Shown in pieces: positions 1 through 6,239 of a DNA stretch of 6,239 nucleotides. This DNA comes from Acidobacteriaceae bacterium (lineage in GTDB: Bacteria; Acidobacteriota; Terriglobia; Terriglobales; Acidobacteriaceae): assembly GCA_003166055.1 (NCBI GenBank), contig PMWR01000308.1, forward strand, positions 458-6,696. Direction: 5' to 3'. Made by a program: the position numbers and the translations under genes. The first letter of the stretch is position 1, and every line of letters begins with the position of its first letter. The notes under the pieces are model-generated. The model was not told where the DNA came from. It worked only from the letters and a program-made list of their open reading frames with translations, and searched no databases.

Positions 1-2081
1 CCGTCCAGATCCATCGCCTGGCTCATGTGCTTCTCCACTGCCGCCTTGAAGTCCTCGGTGGTGGCCGCCTGCATCCGGTGGCTCTCCAGAAAGTCGTGCA
101 TGGTCGCCTTGAAGCGGGCATCGCCCTCCGTCGGCGTCCACATCATCATCCGCACCATGTGCAGAATGTACGCTCCCTTGGGATATACCAGGTTCTGGTA
201 GATGTCCCATCCCGCCTTCGGGGACATGAGCCGAAAGCCCATCGTCACCGGCCCCACATCGATCGGCCGGAAACCGAAGGCATTCTTCTCGGTGATCAGC
301 CTGCGCTGCTGTTTCCAGAACTCCAGAAACTCATTCGGTTTGGGCCGCGTGGCCTGCAGAAAGATCGAGGCTGAAGTGTTGGCAAATCCTTCGCTCATCC
401 ACTGGTCGCGATATCCGCGGAACCCCACAGTCTGTCCCCACCACTGGTGCGCCACCTCGTGCGGGGTCACAACCTTCCAGTACATATCCTCGGCCCGCAG
501 TCCGAGAAAATGCTGCTGCGTTGAATCGAAGAATCCGCAGATCGGCAGATAGACGAGCATCGGCCAGCTCTGGCCGTAGTTGCAGGCAGACTGCTGGGTC
601 AGCGAAATATGCGCGAACGACAGCGCGCCAAAGTAGTTGGTATAAAGCTGCGCGGCGACCTCGCCCTCGTTCAGCTCGGTAGCCAGCATCGGCGTTGTGT
701 TCAGGGTGCCGAATGGGCCCTGCCCAGCGAGTCTCGACACCTCGTCAGGCGGCTCCTTGTTAGCATAGGCGTCGATAGTCAGCTCGCCACCCAGCGGACT
801 GCCGAACTTCTCCTCTTTGGTGGTGAAGTCGCCCACGCTGAAGCCCACCACCGCCAGCGGCACATCCGTCTTCCACTCCGAAGTGGTGATGCCCCCATCG
901 GTACTCTGGCTTACCTTGGTCCCAGTTGCGATGATCTGCAAGTTCTTGGGGACATGAAAGACCATCTGGTACATGGCATAGTCGCCCAGGCCCTGGCTCG
1001 CGTTTGGATACCAGTCTTCCCGCGCCACCGGGTAGTAGTTTCCATTGCCCTCATTGAGCACCACGTCCTTGCCGCCGTAGGTGATTTTGAGCGTCGCGGT
1101 CTCGCCTTTCTTGAGCGGCTGCGCCAGCACCACGCCAAACTCCGGATCGTCCTCCTTCTTTTCCTGCACCCAGTCCAGCGCATCGCCCTTCCCAGTCTCC
1201 GCGCGGCTCACTCGCAGCGTCGGATAGAGATCCAGCGGAATCACCGCAACGCCATCCTGCTCCGCGCGCACCTCCACAGTGGCCATGCTCGAAAGGAATC
1301 CGCTCTTCTCGATCGACACGTCGAGTTTTTCGTTCACAATCCGATAAGCCGCGTTGTGCTCGTTACCGCTGGCCGTGCCGTTGCCATACTCCGCCGCGCG
1401 ATGAAACGCCAGTGGAAACGTCTCGCCCCAGTCGCTCCAGTTCAGCAGCCCGACCTCTTCAGGAGAAACACCGGCAACACCGTTGGGATCGAACGTGAAC
1501 ACCAGGTGCGCGTTCTTTTTGCCGTGAACCGCGGCCAGAAAAAACCCGCCCGGCGCCGGGCTCAACACATCCTGCAAGATGCGCAGATCGTAGTTCTGGT
1601 GAAGATGCACACGCGCAAAACTCTGAAACTCCTGGGCGCTTCTTGCATAAGCTGAGTCCGCATCGCCCTTGCCCGCCGAGCCTTTGTGCAACTCAGCCGC
1701 GGTGGCGTCGGTAAATCGCATCACCACCTGGTCGAAGTCCTCATCAAACTCGTCGACGTGCGCAACAATCTCGAGGTTATGCCGCTCCTCAACCGTAGGC
1801 GGTGTAATGTGCAGGTGGCCTTCACCCCTGAAAACCGCGCCCGTCACCTTGCCGTTCACCTCGCCATAAAACGCAATGTTCCCATGGCGAAACGTGAAGA
1901 TGGCCGCGTCCCGATGCAGATCCAGGTTGCTCACCGCAATCACTTCGCCGCCCGGCAAGAGGCCGCGCAGTTGATGGTAGTAGGCATTGCCGTTGGCGGC
2001 GCGTTGGGCTTGCAGCGTTAGCCCGCAAGGCGGAAGAAGGAAGGCAAACAACAAGGAAAACGCGCGAACATGAATCAGCAC
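1..2081 (-). CDS. Secreted M1-family zinc metallopeptidase, C-terminus cut by the window edge
   Basis: The frame is open from a GTG at 2081-2079 to the left edge (693 residues, no stop). Residues 1-25 look like a Sec signal peptide: a basic start, a hydrophobic LLFAFLLP core, and a likely cut after LQA. Residues about 26-250 form an extra N-terminal region I do not recognise. The M1 N-terminal beta domain seems to begin near residue 255 and includes EDWYPN at 355-360. The gluzincin site is complete: HEVAH at 541-545, then exactly 18 residues to the third zinc ligand Glu564, in QWMSEGFAN. Tyr633 in YPKGAY fits the catalytic tyrosine, 92 residues after the first His. The usual GAMEN exopeptidase motif reads GALSF (485-489). 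The protein probably acts outside the cytoplasm on peptides; its substrate is unknown. An in-frame ATG at 2120-2118 is an alternative start, but the GTG has the better ribosome site. The gene follows prpD after 261 bp and is probably unrelated to propionate use. Confidence 0.9.
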   Translation of the reverse strand, partial: MLIHVRAFSLLFAFLLPPCGLTLQAQRAANGNAYYHQLRGLLPGGEVIAVSNLDLHRDAAIFTFRHGNIAFYGEVNGKVTGAVFRGEGHLHITPPTVEERHNLEIVAHVDEFDEDFDQVVMRFTDATAAELHKGSAGKGDADSAYARSAQEFQSFARVHLHQNYDLRILQDVLSPAPGGFFLAAVHGKKNAHLVFTFDPNGVAGVSPEEVGLLNWSDWGETFPLAFHRAAEYGNGTASGNEHNAAYRIVNEKLDVSIEKSGFLSSMATVEVRAEQDGVAVIPLDLYPTLRVSRAETGKGDALDWVQEKKEDDPEFGVVLAQPLKKGETATLKITYGGKDVVLNEGNGNYYPVAREDWYPNASQGLGDYAMYQMVFHVPKNLQIIATGTKVSQSTDGGITTSEWKTDVPLAVVGFSVGDFTTKEEKFGSPLGGELTIDAYANKEPPDEVSRLAGQGPFGTLNTTPMLATELNEGEVAAQLYTNYFGALSFAHISLTQQSACNYGQSWPMLVYLPICGFFDSTQQHFLGLRAEDMYWKVVTPHEVAHQWWGQTVGFRGYRDQWMSEGFANTSASIFLQATRPKPNEFLEFWKQQRRLITEKNAFGFRPIDVGPVTMGFRLMSPKAGWDIYQNLVYPKGAYILHMVRMMMWTPTEGDARFKATMHDFLESHRMQAATTEDFKAAVEKHMSQAMDLD

Positions 2082-2088
2082 AGAGCGG

Positions 2089-2093
2089 CTCCC
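2089..2093 (-). promoter_or_regulatory. Ribosome binding site deciding the GTG start of the M1 peptidase
   Basis: GGGAG lies 7 bases upstream of the GTG at 2081-2079. The alternative in-frame ATG at 2120-2118 has only a weak purine stretch upstream. The GTG also puts the signal-peptide hydrophobic core at the usual distance from the N-terminus, so I prefer it. Confidence 0.6.
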
Positions 2094-2172
2094 TGACGAA
2101 CGACTTTTTCGTTCAACCATTATCAGCGAAATCGCCGCCTGCGCGCCGTGATTTGTTGAGAGTGGTATTTCA

Positions 2173-2268
2173 TGATTCTCGAATGCATTCAGCCCTGCAC
2201 GCGCTCTGTATCAGGGCACGACTTCAGTCGGGCCGAAAACTCCGACAACCATATTGATGCTCGAATGC
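2173..2268. repeat. Imperfect 14-bp direct repeat, second copy being a hairpin arm
   Basis: TGATTCTCGAATGC at 2173-2186 and TGATGCTCGAATGC at 2255-2268 match at 13 of 14 positions, 82 bp apart. The second copy is the left arm of the hairpin at 2258-2293. The first continues into the palindrome GAATGCATTC instead of the hairpin stem. It may be a decayed or partial copy of the same element, or chance similarity. Confidence 0.4.
2215..2234. repeat. Short hairpin, probable dispersed intergenic repeat
   Basis: GGCACGAC (2215-2222) and GTCGGGCC (2227-2234) pair around a TTCA loop, with one mismatch in eight. The surrounding motif, read on the minus strand as CTGAAGTCGTGCCCTGATAC, resembles intergenic sequence I associate with Acidobacteriota genomes. 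That is recollection, not a search result. No T-run follows on the minus strand. Confidence 0.4.
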
Positions 2269-2293
2269 GGACCGCAAGGTCCGCGTTCGTGCA
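2258..2293. repeat. Long hairpin with GCAA tetraloop (REP-like palindrome)
   Basis: The arms 2262-2273 (CGAATGCGGACC) and 2278-2289 (GGTCCGCGTTCG) pair over 12 positions, with one T-G wobble, around a GCAA loop. After a T-T mismatch, a further 3 pairs (TGC/GCA) extend the stem. It sits 50 bp downstream of the prpD stop. It could stabilise or end the prpD mRNA, but there is no T-run after it on the minus strand. Its form suits a dispersed REP-type element; copy number cannot be seen from this window. Confidence 0.6.
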
Positions 2294-2342
2294 TAGTCCA
2301 CCCAATTTCCAGATCGATAACTCGCTGCCGATCGCAGTCACA

Positions 2343-3803
2343 TCACAGCGCGTACAGATCCACGTACTCGTTCACTGGCATGGATGCAAGCCGCTCGCGG
2401 TCCAGCGAAGCCGCCAGAATCCGCCCCTGCCGCTCCTCTTCATAGCGGCGGCGCAGGTTTGTTTTGAACTTCTCAATCAGCAGCGGCATGCCTTCTTCGC
2501 GCCGCCGCCGGTGGCCGATCGGATACTCGACCGTCTCCTCCAGAACCGTCCCGTCGTTCAATTCCATGCGCAGCGAGTTCGCAATCGACCGCTTCTCCGG
2601 GTCGTGATAGTCCTTCGTGAAACTCGGCTCCTCCACGCACGTGATGCGCTCGCGAACGGCGTCGATCCGTGGGCCCCAAACTGGGTCGGCGGCCACCGCA
2701 TCCTCGTAATCGCCAGCCGTGAGCCGTCCAAAGATCAGCGGAATCGCGATCATGTACTGCACGCAATGGTCGCGGTCGGCAGGATTCGCCAGCGGCCCTT
2801 TCTTGTCGATAATCCGCAGGCACGCTTCATGCGTGCGCACCGTGATGGACTTGATCGCCGACGCATTCAGCCCGCGCTCGGCAAGTTGCCGGAAAAGCTT
2901 CATTGCAGCTTCCACGGCAGTCTGCGCGTGAAACTCCGCCGGATAACTGATCTTGAACAGCACATTCTCCATCACGTAACTCGAATAACTCCGCTGAAAG
3001 CTGAACGGGCGTCCTTTGAACGAAACATCGTAAAAGCCCCACGTCTTCGCGGTTAGCACCGACGGATAGCCCATCTCGCCGGCCTGCGCCATCAGCGCCA
3101 GCCGCACCGCCCGGCTGGTCGCATCGCCCGCGGCCCAACTCTTGCGCGATCCGGTATTCGGCGCGTGCCGATAAGTGCGCAGGCTCTGCCCATCCACCCA
3201 CGCTAATGAAATTGCATTGACAGTCTGCTCGCGGCTCAGGCCCAGCAACTTGCAAACCACCGCGGTCGAAGCCACTTTCACTAAAACGACGTGGTCAAGC
3301 CCGACCTTGTTAAATGAGTTCTCCAGCGCGATGCAGCCCTGAATCTCGTGCGCCTTGATCATCGCCGTCAGCACATCGCGCATCGTCAGCGCAGGCCTGC
3401 CGCTCGCAAGGGTGGTGCGTGACAGCCAGTCCGCCGTAGCCAGAATGCCGCCCAGGTTATCGGAGGGATGTCCCCACTCCGCAGCGAGCCAGGTGTCGTT
3501 GAAGTCAAGCCAGCGAATCATGGCGCCAATGTTGAATGCCGCCTGCACCGGATCGAGCTGGAACGCCGTGCCAGGCACCTTTGCGCCATGCGGCACCACC
3601 GTCCCCGGCACAGTCGGCCCAAGCAATTTGGTACAGGCCGAATACTCCAGCGCCTCAAGCCCGCAACCCAGCGTATCCAGCAGGCAGTAGTGCGCAGTGG
3701 TGTAAGCTAAGTCGCTATTAACTTCATAACTCAGCGCATAGTCGGCGATGTCCGATAAGACCTGATCCGGCGCCGGACGCTCATTACTAATGTGTGATGA
3801 CAC
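2343..3803 (-). CDS. prpD: 2-methylcitrate dehydratase (PrpD)
   Basis: PrpD dehydrates 2-methylcitrate to 2-methyl-cis-aconitate in the cytosolic 2-methylcitrate cycle for propionyl-CoA breakdown. It needs no iron-sulfur cluster, unlike AcnD. The 486-residue product closely resembles the enterobacterial enzyme (about 483 residues) along its whole length, as I recall that sequence. Strongly conserved blocks include CLLDTLGCGLEALEY (40-54), RWLDFNDTWLAAEWGHPSDN (97-116), KAHEIQGCIALENSFN (150-165), WVDGQSLRTYRHAPNTG (202-218) and DKKGPLANPADRDHC (333-347). The C-terminus ends in MPVNEYVDLYAL, matching the family end. The start is GTG: no in-frame Met occurs before residue 95, the N-terminus aligns with the family, and AGGAG lies upstream. 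The gene lies 175 bp after prpC, a gap with repeat-like hairpins, so joint transcription is likely but not certain. Confidence 0.97.
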   Translation of the reverse strand: MSSHISNERPAPDQVLSDIADYALSYEVNSDLAYTTAHYCLLDTLGCGLEALEYSACTKLLGPTVPGTVVPHGAKVPGTAFQLDPVQAAFNIGAMIRWLDFNDTWLAAEWGHPSDNLGGILATADWLSRTTLASGRPALTMRDVLTAMIKAHEIQGCIALENSFNKVGLDHVVLVKVASTAVVCKLLGLSREQTVNAISLAWVDGQSLRTYRHAPNTGSRKSWAAGDATSRAVRLALMAQAGEMGYPSVLTAKTWGFYDVSFKGRPFSFQRSYSSYVMENVLFKISYPAEFHAQTAVEAAMKLFRQLAERGLNASAIKSITVRTHEACLRIIDKKGPLANPADRDHCVQYMIAIPLIFGRLTAGDYEDAVAADPVWGPRIDAVRERITCVEEPSFTKDYHDPEKRSIANSLRMELNDGTVLEETVEYPIGHRRRREEGMPLLIEKFKTNLRRRYEEERQGRILAASLDRERLASMPVNEYVDLYAL

Positions 3804-3808
3804 GTAAT

Positions 3809-3813
3809 CTCCT
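3809..3813 (-). promoter_or_regulatory. Ribosome binding site for the GTG start of prpD
   Basis: AGGAG lies 5 bases upstream of the GTG at 3803-3801. It supports a GTG start, which has no ATG competitor at the N-terminus. Confidence 0.75.
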
Positions 3814-3857
3814 AATCGAACTTCGGTATCCTCTAAAGCTCATAACAACACAGAGGC

Positions 3858-3925
3858 TGTCATTCTGAGCGAACGGGGCCCCGAACGTTTTTCAGTTCGG
3901 GGGTGGTGAGTCGAAGAATCTGCTT
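3858..3925. repeat. Repeat-like intergenic element with two perfect stem-loops between prpC and prpD
   Basis: The segment opens TGTCATTCTGAGCGAA and closes GTCGAAGAATCTGCTT. These words recall a dispersed intergenic repeat of Acidobacteriota and some other phyla; that is recollection only. It contains a perfect 8-bp stem, CCCCGAAC (3879-3886) with GTTCGGGG (3895-3902), around an 8-base loop. A perfect 6-bp stem, TCGAAG (3911-3916) with CTTCGA (3923-3928), runs 3 bases past the element. On the plus strand a T5 run (3929-3933) follows the second stem, but no plus-strand gene ends here. The mRNA runs the other way, where neither stem has a T-tail, so any terminator role for prpC is doubtful. Confidence 0.5.
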
Positions 3926-3978
3926 CGATTTTTCGGACGTTTTACAAAGAATGTTGCAGACAGGACACCAGAGAATGA

Positions 3979-5139
3979 TCAGCCACGCTCTTCCATCGGA
4001 ACAAACGTCAAATTCTCCGGCCCCGTGTAATTCGCCGACGGACGAATGATCTTTCCGTCCTGCCGCTGTTCAATCACGTGCGCGCACCAACCCGCTGTCC
4101 GCGCAATCACAAACAGCGGCGTAAACAAATCGATGGGAATCCCCATTTGATGATAAGCAACCGCCGAGTACCAATCGAGATTGGGAAACATGCGCTTGGC
4201 GTCGTTCATCACAAACTCGATCCGCTCCGCCACCTGAAACAGCCGCGTGTCGTCCGCTTCGGTCGCCAGCCTGCCCGCCACTTCCTTCACAATCTCGCTG
4301 CGCGGGTCGCTGATGGTGTAGACCGGATGCCCGAAGCCGATAATCACTTCGCGCTCGCCCACACGCCGCCGTATATCCACCTCGGCCTCATCGGGAGTCT
4401 CATAACGCTGCTGAATCTCCAGCGCCACTTCATTCGCGCCGCCATGCTTCGGCCCCTTCAGCGCGCCAATCGCCCCTGCAATCGCCGAATAGAGATCCGA
4501 CCCCGTCCCCGCAATCACCCGCGCCGTAAACGTCGACGCATTGAACTCGTGCTCCGCATACAGAACCAGCGAAGCCTGCATCGCCGCCGTCCACTCCGGG
4601 CTTGGCTTTTCCCCGTGCAGCAGATGCAGAAAGTGCGCCGCAATCGAATCCTCGAATCGCTCCACCTCAATCCGCCGCCCGTTGCGCGCGTAGTGGTGCC
4701 AATACAGCAGCATCGACCCGAGCGCCGCCAGCAGCGTATCCGCAATTCTGCGCGCCCCGGCGTCATTGTGGTCCAGAGCTTCGGGCAGCACGCAGCCAAG
4801 CACCGACACGCCGGTCCGCAGCACGTCCATCGGATGCGTGGTGGGCGGCAGCAGTTCCAGCGCCTGCTTTACCGCCGCGGGCAAACTGCGCAGCGGCCGC
4901 AGGCTCGCCTTGTACGCAGCCAGCTCCGCCGCATTAGGCAACTTGCCATGAATGAGCAGGTGCGCCACTTCCTCATACTCGCAGTGCCGCGCCAGGTCCT
5001 TGATGTCGTAGCCGCGATAGTGCAGATCGTTGCCGCTGTGGCCCACCGTGCACAGCGCCGTATTGCCCGCCGGCGTGCCCGACAACGCAACCGACTTTTT
5101 GGGTTTGAAAACCACAGGCGAAGTTAGTCCGTCGCTCAT
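3979..5139 (-). CDS. prpC: 2-methylcitrate synthase (PrpC), citrate synthase family
   Basis: PrpC condenses propionyl-CoA with oxaloacetate to 2-methylcitrate and CoA, the entry step of the methylcitrate cycle, in the cytosol. The 386-residue product has the short citrate-synthase form typical of PrpC. The catalytic triad of the family is present: His232 in GPKHGGAN, His271 in GFGHPVY and Asp322 in FPNLDWYS. Other conserved blocks are [14 protein letters not shown] (194-207), [11 protein letters not shown] (210-220) and IIEQRQ-like [17 protein letters not shown] (355-371). [12 protein letters not shown] followed by [19 protein letters not shown] and the [10 protein letters not shown] tail favour PrpC over ordinary citrate synthase, as does the position between prpB and prpD. 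The ATG start has GGAGG 6 bases upstream. The small membrane gene ends 27 bp before it, so the two are probably co-transcribed. Some citrate synthase side activity is known for this family. Confidence 0.96.
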   Translation of the reverse strand: MSDGLTSPVVFKPKKSVALSGTPAGNTALCTVGHSGNDLHYRGYDIKDLARHCEYEEVAHLLIHGKLPNAAELAAYKASLRPLRSLPAAVKQALELLPPTTHPMDVLRTGVSVLGCVLPEALDHNDAGARRIADTLLAALGSMLLYWHHYARNGRRIEVERFEDSIAAHFLHLLHGEKPSPEWTAAMQASLVLYAEHEFNASTFTARVIAGTGSDLYSAIAGAIGALKGPKHGGANEVALEIQQRYETPDEAEVDIRRRVGEREVIIGFGHPVYTISDPRSEIVKEVAGRLATEADDTRLFQVAERIEFVMNDAKRMFPNLDWYSAVAYHQMGIPIDLFTPLFVIARTAGWCAHVIEQRQDGKIIRPSANYTGPENLTFVPMEERG

Positions 5140-5145
5140 TCCGAA

Positions 5146-5150
5146 CCTCC
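5146..5150 (-). promoter_or_regulatory. Ribosome binding site of prpC
   Basis: A strong GGAGG lies 6 bases upstream of the prpC ATG at 5139-5137, inside the 27-bp gap after the small membrane gene. Confidence 0.75.
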
Positions 5151-5166
5151 GGAGTGCATCAAGAAT

Positions 5167-5472
5167 TCACCCTCCACGAGTGTTTACGATGATCAACAGC
5201 GATAAGAAAGTAACGAGAACAACTTCCACAGCCCCAAACGCGATACTTACGCCAATTTTGGCGGACAACGAGTCGCCGCCCGCATTACGATAACCGATGT
5301 ATCCGCCGAGCAACGCCGCAACCAGGACTCCCGTTACTAATATCCAAGCTGTCTTATAGCCGATGAAAAAGGCTGGAAGAAGGAATGCGTAGGCGGAGCC
5401 CGTCGCGGAACCGAATAGAACGGCAACGGCCAACATGCATATCCGACCCCGGACGCCTTTAAGTCTGATCAT
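5167..5472 (-). CDS. Small hypothetical membrane protein between prpB and prpC
   Basis: I do not recognise this 101-residue protein. It starts with a short basic segment (MIRLKGVRGR) and then has three hydrophobic stretches: about 11-38 (rich in A, G and F), 43-61 and 73-96. It is therefore likely an inner-membrane protein with three transmembrane helices; the first stretch is long and has a signal-like AxA (26-29). No cysteine pair, metal site or enzyme motif is visible. The ATG at 5472-5470 has a purine run GGAAAGGA directly before it, but the best Shine-Dalgarno core lies only 1 base from the ATG. Met13 (5436-5434) is an alternative start. It lies 62 bp after prpB and 27 bp before prpC on the same strand. 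By hand count its third-position GC is about 57% (58 of 101 codons), against about 78% in the first 50 codons of prpC, with ATA, TTA, CTA and AGA codons. That suggests a late arrival in the cluster. Confidence 0.65.
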   Translation of the reverse strand: MIRLKGVRGRICMLAVAVLFGSATGSAYAFLLPAFFIGYKTAWILVTGVLVAALLGGYIGYRNAGGDSLSAKIGVSIAFGAVEVVLVTFLSLLIIVNTRGG

Positions 5473-5534
5473 GTCCTTTCCAGTACCACGGTTAAGAAGA
5501 AGATGAACTAGCCAAGATATCGAGGAAAAACCAT

Positions 5535-6239
5535 CTATTCCTTGCCCTTCGCAAACAACTCATCCAGCTTCCGCTCATACGCGTGATAGTCCAAATACTT
5601 ATACAGCTCCGCCCGCGTCTGCATCAGCGCCACCACGTTCCTCTGCGTGCCCTCCGCGCGAATCGCCTCGTATACCTTCAGCGCCGCCGCATTCATCGCC
5701 CGATAAGCTCCGCAGCAATACAAAATAATGTCCACGCCCGCAGCCTTCAGCTCGTCCCGCGTCCACAGCGGCGTCTGCCCAAACTCCGTAATGTTAGCCA
5801 GGATCGGCACGCCAACAGCCTTGCGAAACTCGGTGTACTGCGCGAGTTCCGTCACCGCCTCGGCAAAGATCATGTCCGCGCCCGCCGCAACATACGCCTG
5901 CGCGCGCTCAATCGCCGCGGCCATGCCTTCATTCGCCAGCGCATCGGTACGCGCCATCAGCAAAAATTGCTCATCGGTCCGCGCATCCACGGCCGCCTTG
6001 ATCCGGTCGACCATCTCGCCCGCAGTCACCAGCTCTTTTCCAGGTCGATGCCCGCAGCGCTTCTGCCCCACCTGGTCTTCCATGTGCACCGCCGCCGCGC
6101 CGGCCTTCGCCAACGACCTTATAGCTCGCGCAATGTTGAACGCCCCGCCCCATCCCGTATCGATGTCCACCAACAAAGGTAGGCTGCTCGCATCGGTAAT
6201 CCGCCGCACGTCGATCAGCACGTCTTCCATGGTGCTGAT
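5535..6239 (-). CDS. prpB: Methylisocitrate lyase (PrpB), N-terminus beyond the window edge
   Basis: PrpB cleaves 2-methylisocitrate into pyruvate and succinate, the last step of the methylcitrate cycle, using Mg2+. The window holds 234 residues. The first visible residues (IST, then [13 protein letters not shown]) match position 61 onward of the E. coli enzyme as I recall it, so about 60 residues are missing. The Met at 6230-6228 is internal, not the start. Conserved features include VDIDTGWG with both metal-site aspartates (E. coli Asp85 and Asp87), VHMEDQ (Glu115), the KRCGH catalytic loop with the active cysteine (Cys123), MARTDA (Arg158) and the Glu of FAEAVTE (Glu188). KRCGH is the signature of the isocitrate lyase/PEP mutase superfamily's lyases. 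The segment [10 protein letters not shown] differs from YPLSAFRAMN in E. coli. The C-terminal [20 protein letters not shown] matches the family end. It is the first visible gene of the prp cluster. Confidence 0.95.
   Translation of the reverse strand: MSTMEDVLIDVRRITDASSLPLLVDIDTGWGGAFNIARAIRSLAKAGAAAVHMEDQVGQKRCGHRPGKELVTAGEMVDRIKAAVDARTDEQFLLMARTDALANEGMAAAIERAQAYVAAGADMIFAEAVTELAQYTEFRKAVGVPILANITEFGQTPLWTRDELKAAGVDIILYCCGAYRAMNAAALKVYEAIRAEGTQRNVVALMQTRAELYKYLDYHAYERKLDELFAKGKE

Larger units (their letters stand above)
2082..2342. other. 261-bp intergenic region between prpD and the M1 peptidase gene
   Basis: No convincing gene lies here. The stretch separates the prpD stop from the peptidase start and is rich in inverted repeats: a hairpin at 2258-2293, another at 2215-2234, and a palindrome GAATGCATTC at 2181-2190. 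Neither hairpin is followed by a T-run on the minus strand, so no classical intrinsic terminator is seen. A promoter for the peptidase should lie here, but I found no clear -35/-10 pair. GATAAT at 2124-2119 (minus strand) could be a -10 element, but it has no -35 partner at 17 bp. Confidence 0.6.

Noticed and set aside
609..1655. 348-residue plus-strand open frame
   Set aside because: It lies opposite the M1 peptidase, whose frame carries the signal peptide and complete zinc site. The product is rich in Arg, His and Val, as expected of an antisense frame in GC-rich DNA.
2119..2124. GATAAT as a -10 box for the peptidase gene
   Set aside because: No -35 hexamer is recognisable about 17 bp upstream, so a promoter cannot be supported.
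2172..3056. 294-residue plus-strand open frame
   Set aside because: It overlaps the intergenic repeats and is antisense to the conserved C-terminal half of prpD.
3911..3933. Stem-loop followed by TTTTT as an intrinsic terminator on the plus strand
   Set aside because: The stem is only 6 bp with low GC, and no plus-strand gene ends nearby. It is better explained as part of the intergenic repeat.
4078..5127. 349-residue plus-strand open frame
   Set aside because: It is antisense to prpC, has an Arg-rich composition and no recognisable motif.
5473..5534. Possible regulatory element between prpB and the small membrane gene
   Set aside because: Apart from a purine-rich ribosome site next to the ATG, no inverted repeat, promoter or terminator can be seen.
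5583..6182. 199-residue plus-strand open frame
   Set aside because: It is antisense to prpB and its composition is that of a shadow frame.
6228..6230. ATG as the real start of prpB
   Set aside because: Codons upstream to the window edge (Ile-Ser-Thr) continue the match to PrpB, and about 60 conserved N-terminal residues would be missing with this start.

Overview
The window looks like a chromosomal piece from a GC-rich soil-type bacterium, most likely an Acidobacteriota (class Terriglobia). This rests on the large secreted M1-type peptidase, the base composition, and intergenic repeat sequences of a kind I associate with that phylum. The placement is inference; there is no rRNA or other marker gene here.

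All five genes lie on the minus strand and read right to left. They are prpB (methylisocitrate lyase, cut by the right edge), a small unrecognised membrane protein of 101 residues, prpC (2-methylcitrate synthase, complete), prpD (2-methylcitrate dehydratase, complete), and a secreted M1 zinc metallopeptidase whose C-terminus is cut by the left edge. The peptidase frame stays open to the edge without a stop; I translated it by hand over its whole length.

prpC, prpD and prpB give the core of the 2-methylcitrate cycle. Propionyl-CoA plus oxaloacetate becomes 2-methylcitrate (PrpC), which is dehydrated to 2-methyl-cis-aconitate (PrpD). An aconitase, not in this window, rehydrates that to 2-methylisocitrate, and PrpB splits it into pyruvate and succinate. 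No propionyl-CoA synthetase (prpE), aconitase or PrpR-type regulator is visible here. The spacing is 62 bp (prpB to the small gene), 27 bp (small gene to prpC), 175 bp (prpC to prpD) and 261 bp (prpD to the peptidase). The first three genes are probably one transcript. prpD may belong to it or may have its own promoter. The peptidase is probably a separate unit.

The two larger gaps are not empty. The 175-bp prpC-prpD gap holds two perfect stem-loops inside a sequence resembling a dispersed intergenic repeat. The 261-bp prpD-peptidase gap holds a long hairpin with a GCAA loop, a second hairpin, and a partial duplicate of one hairpin arm. No RNA genes, CRISPR arrays or insertion sequences were found. 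I see no wholly new system. The items most worth a look are the small membrane gene inserted in the prp cluster, the M1 peptidase with an altered exopeptidase motif and a long N-terminal extension, and the repeats.
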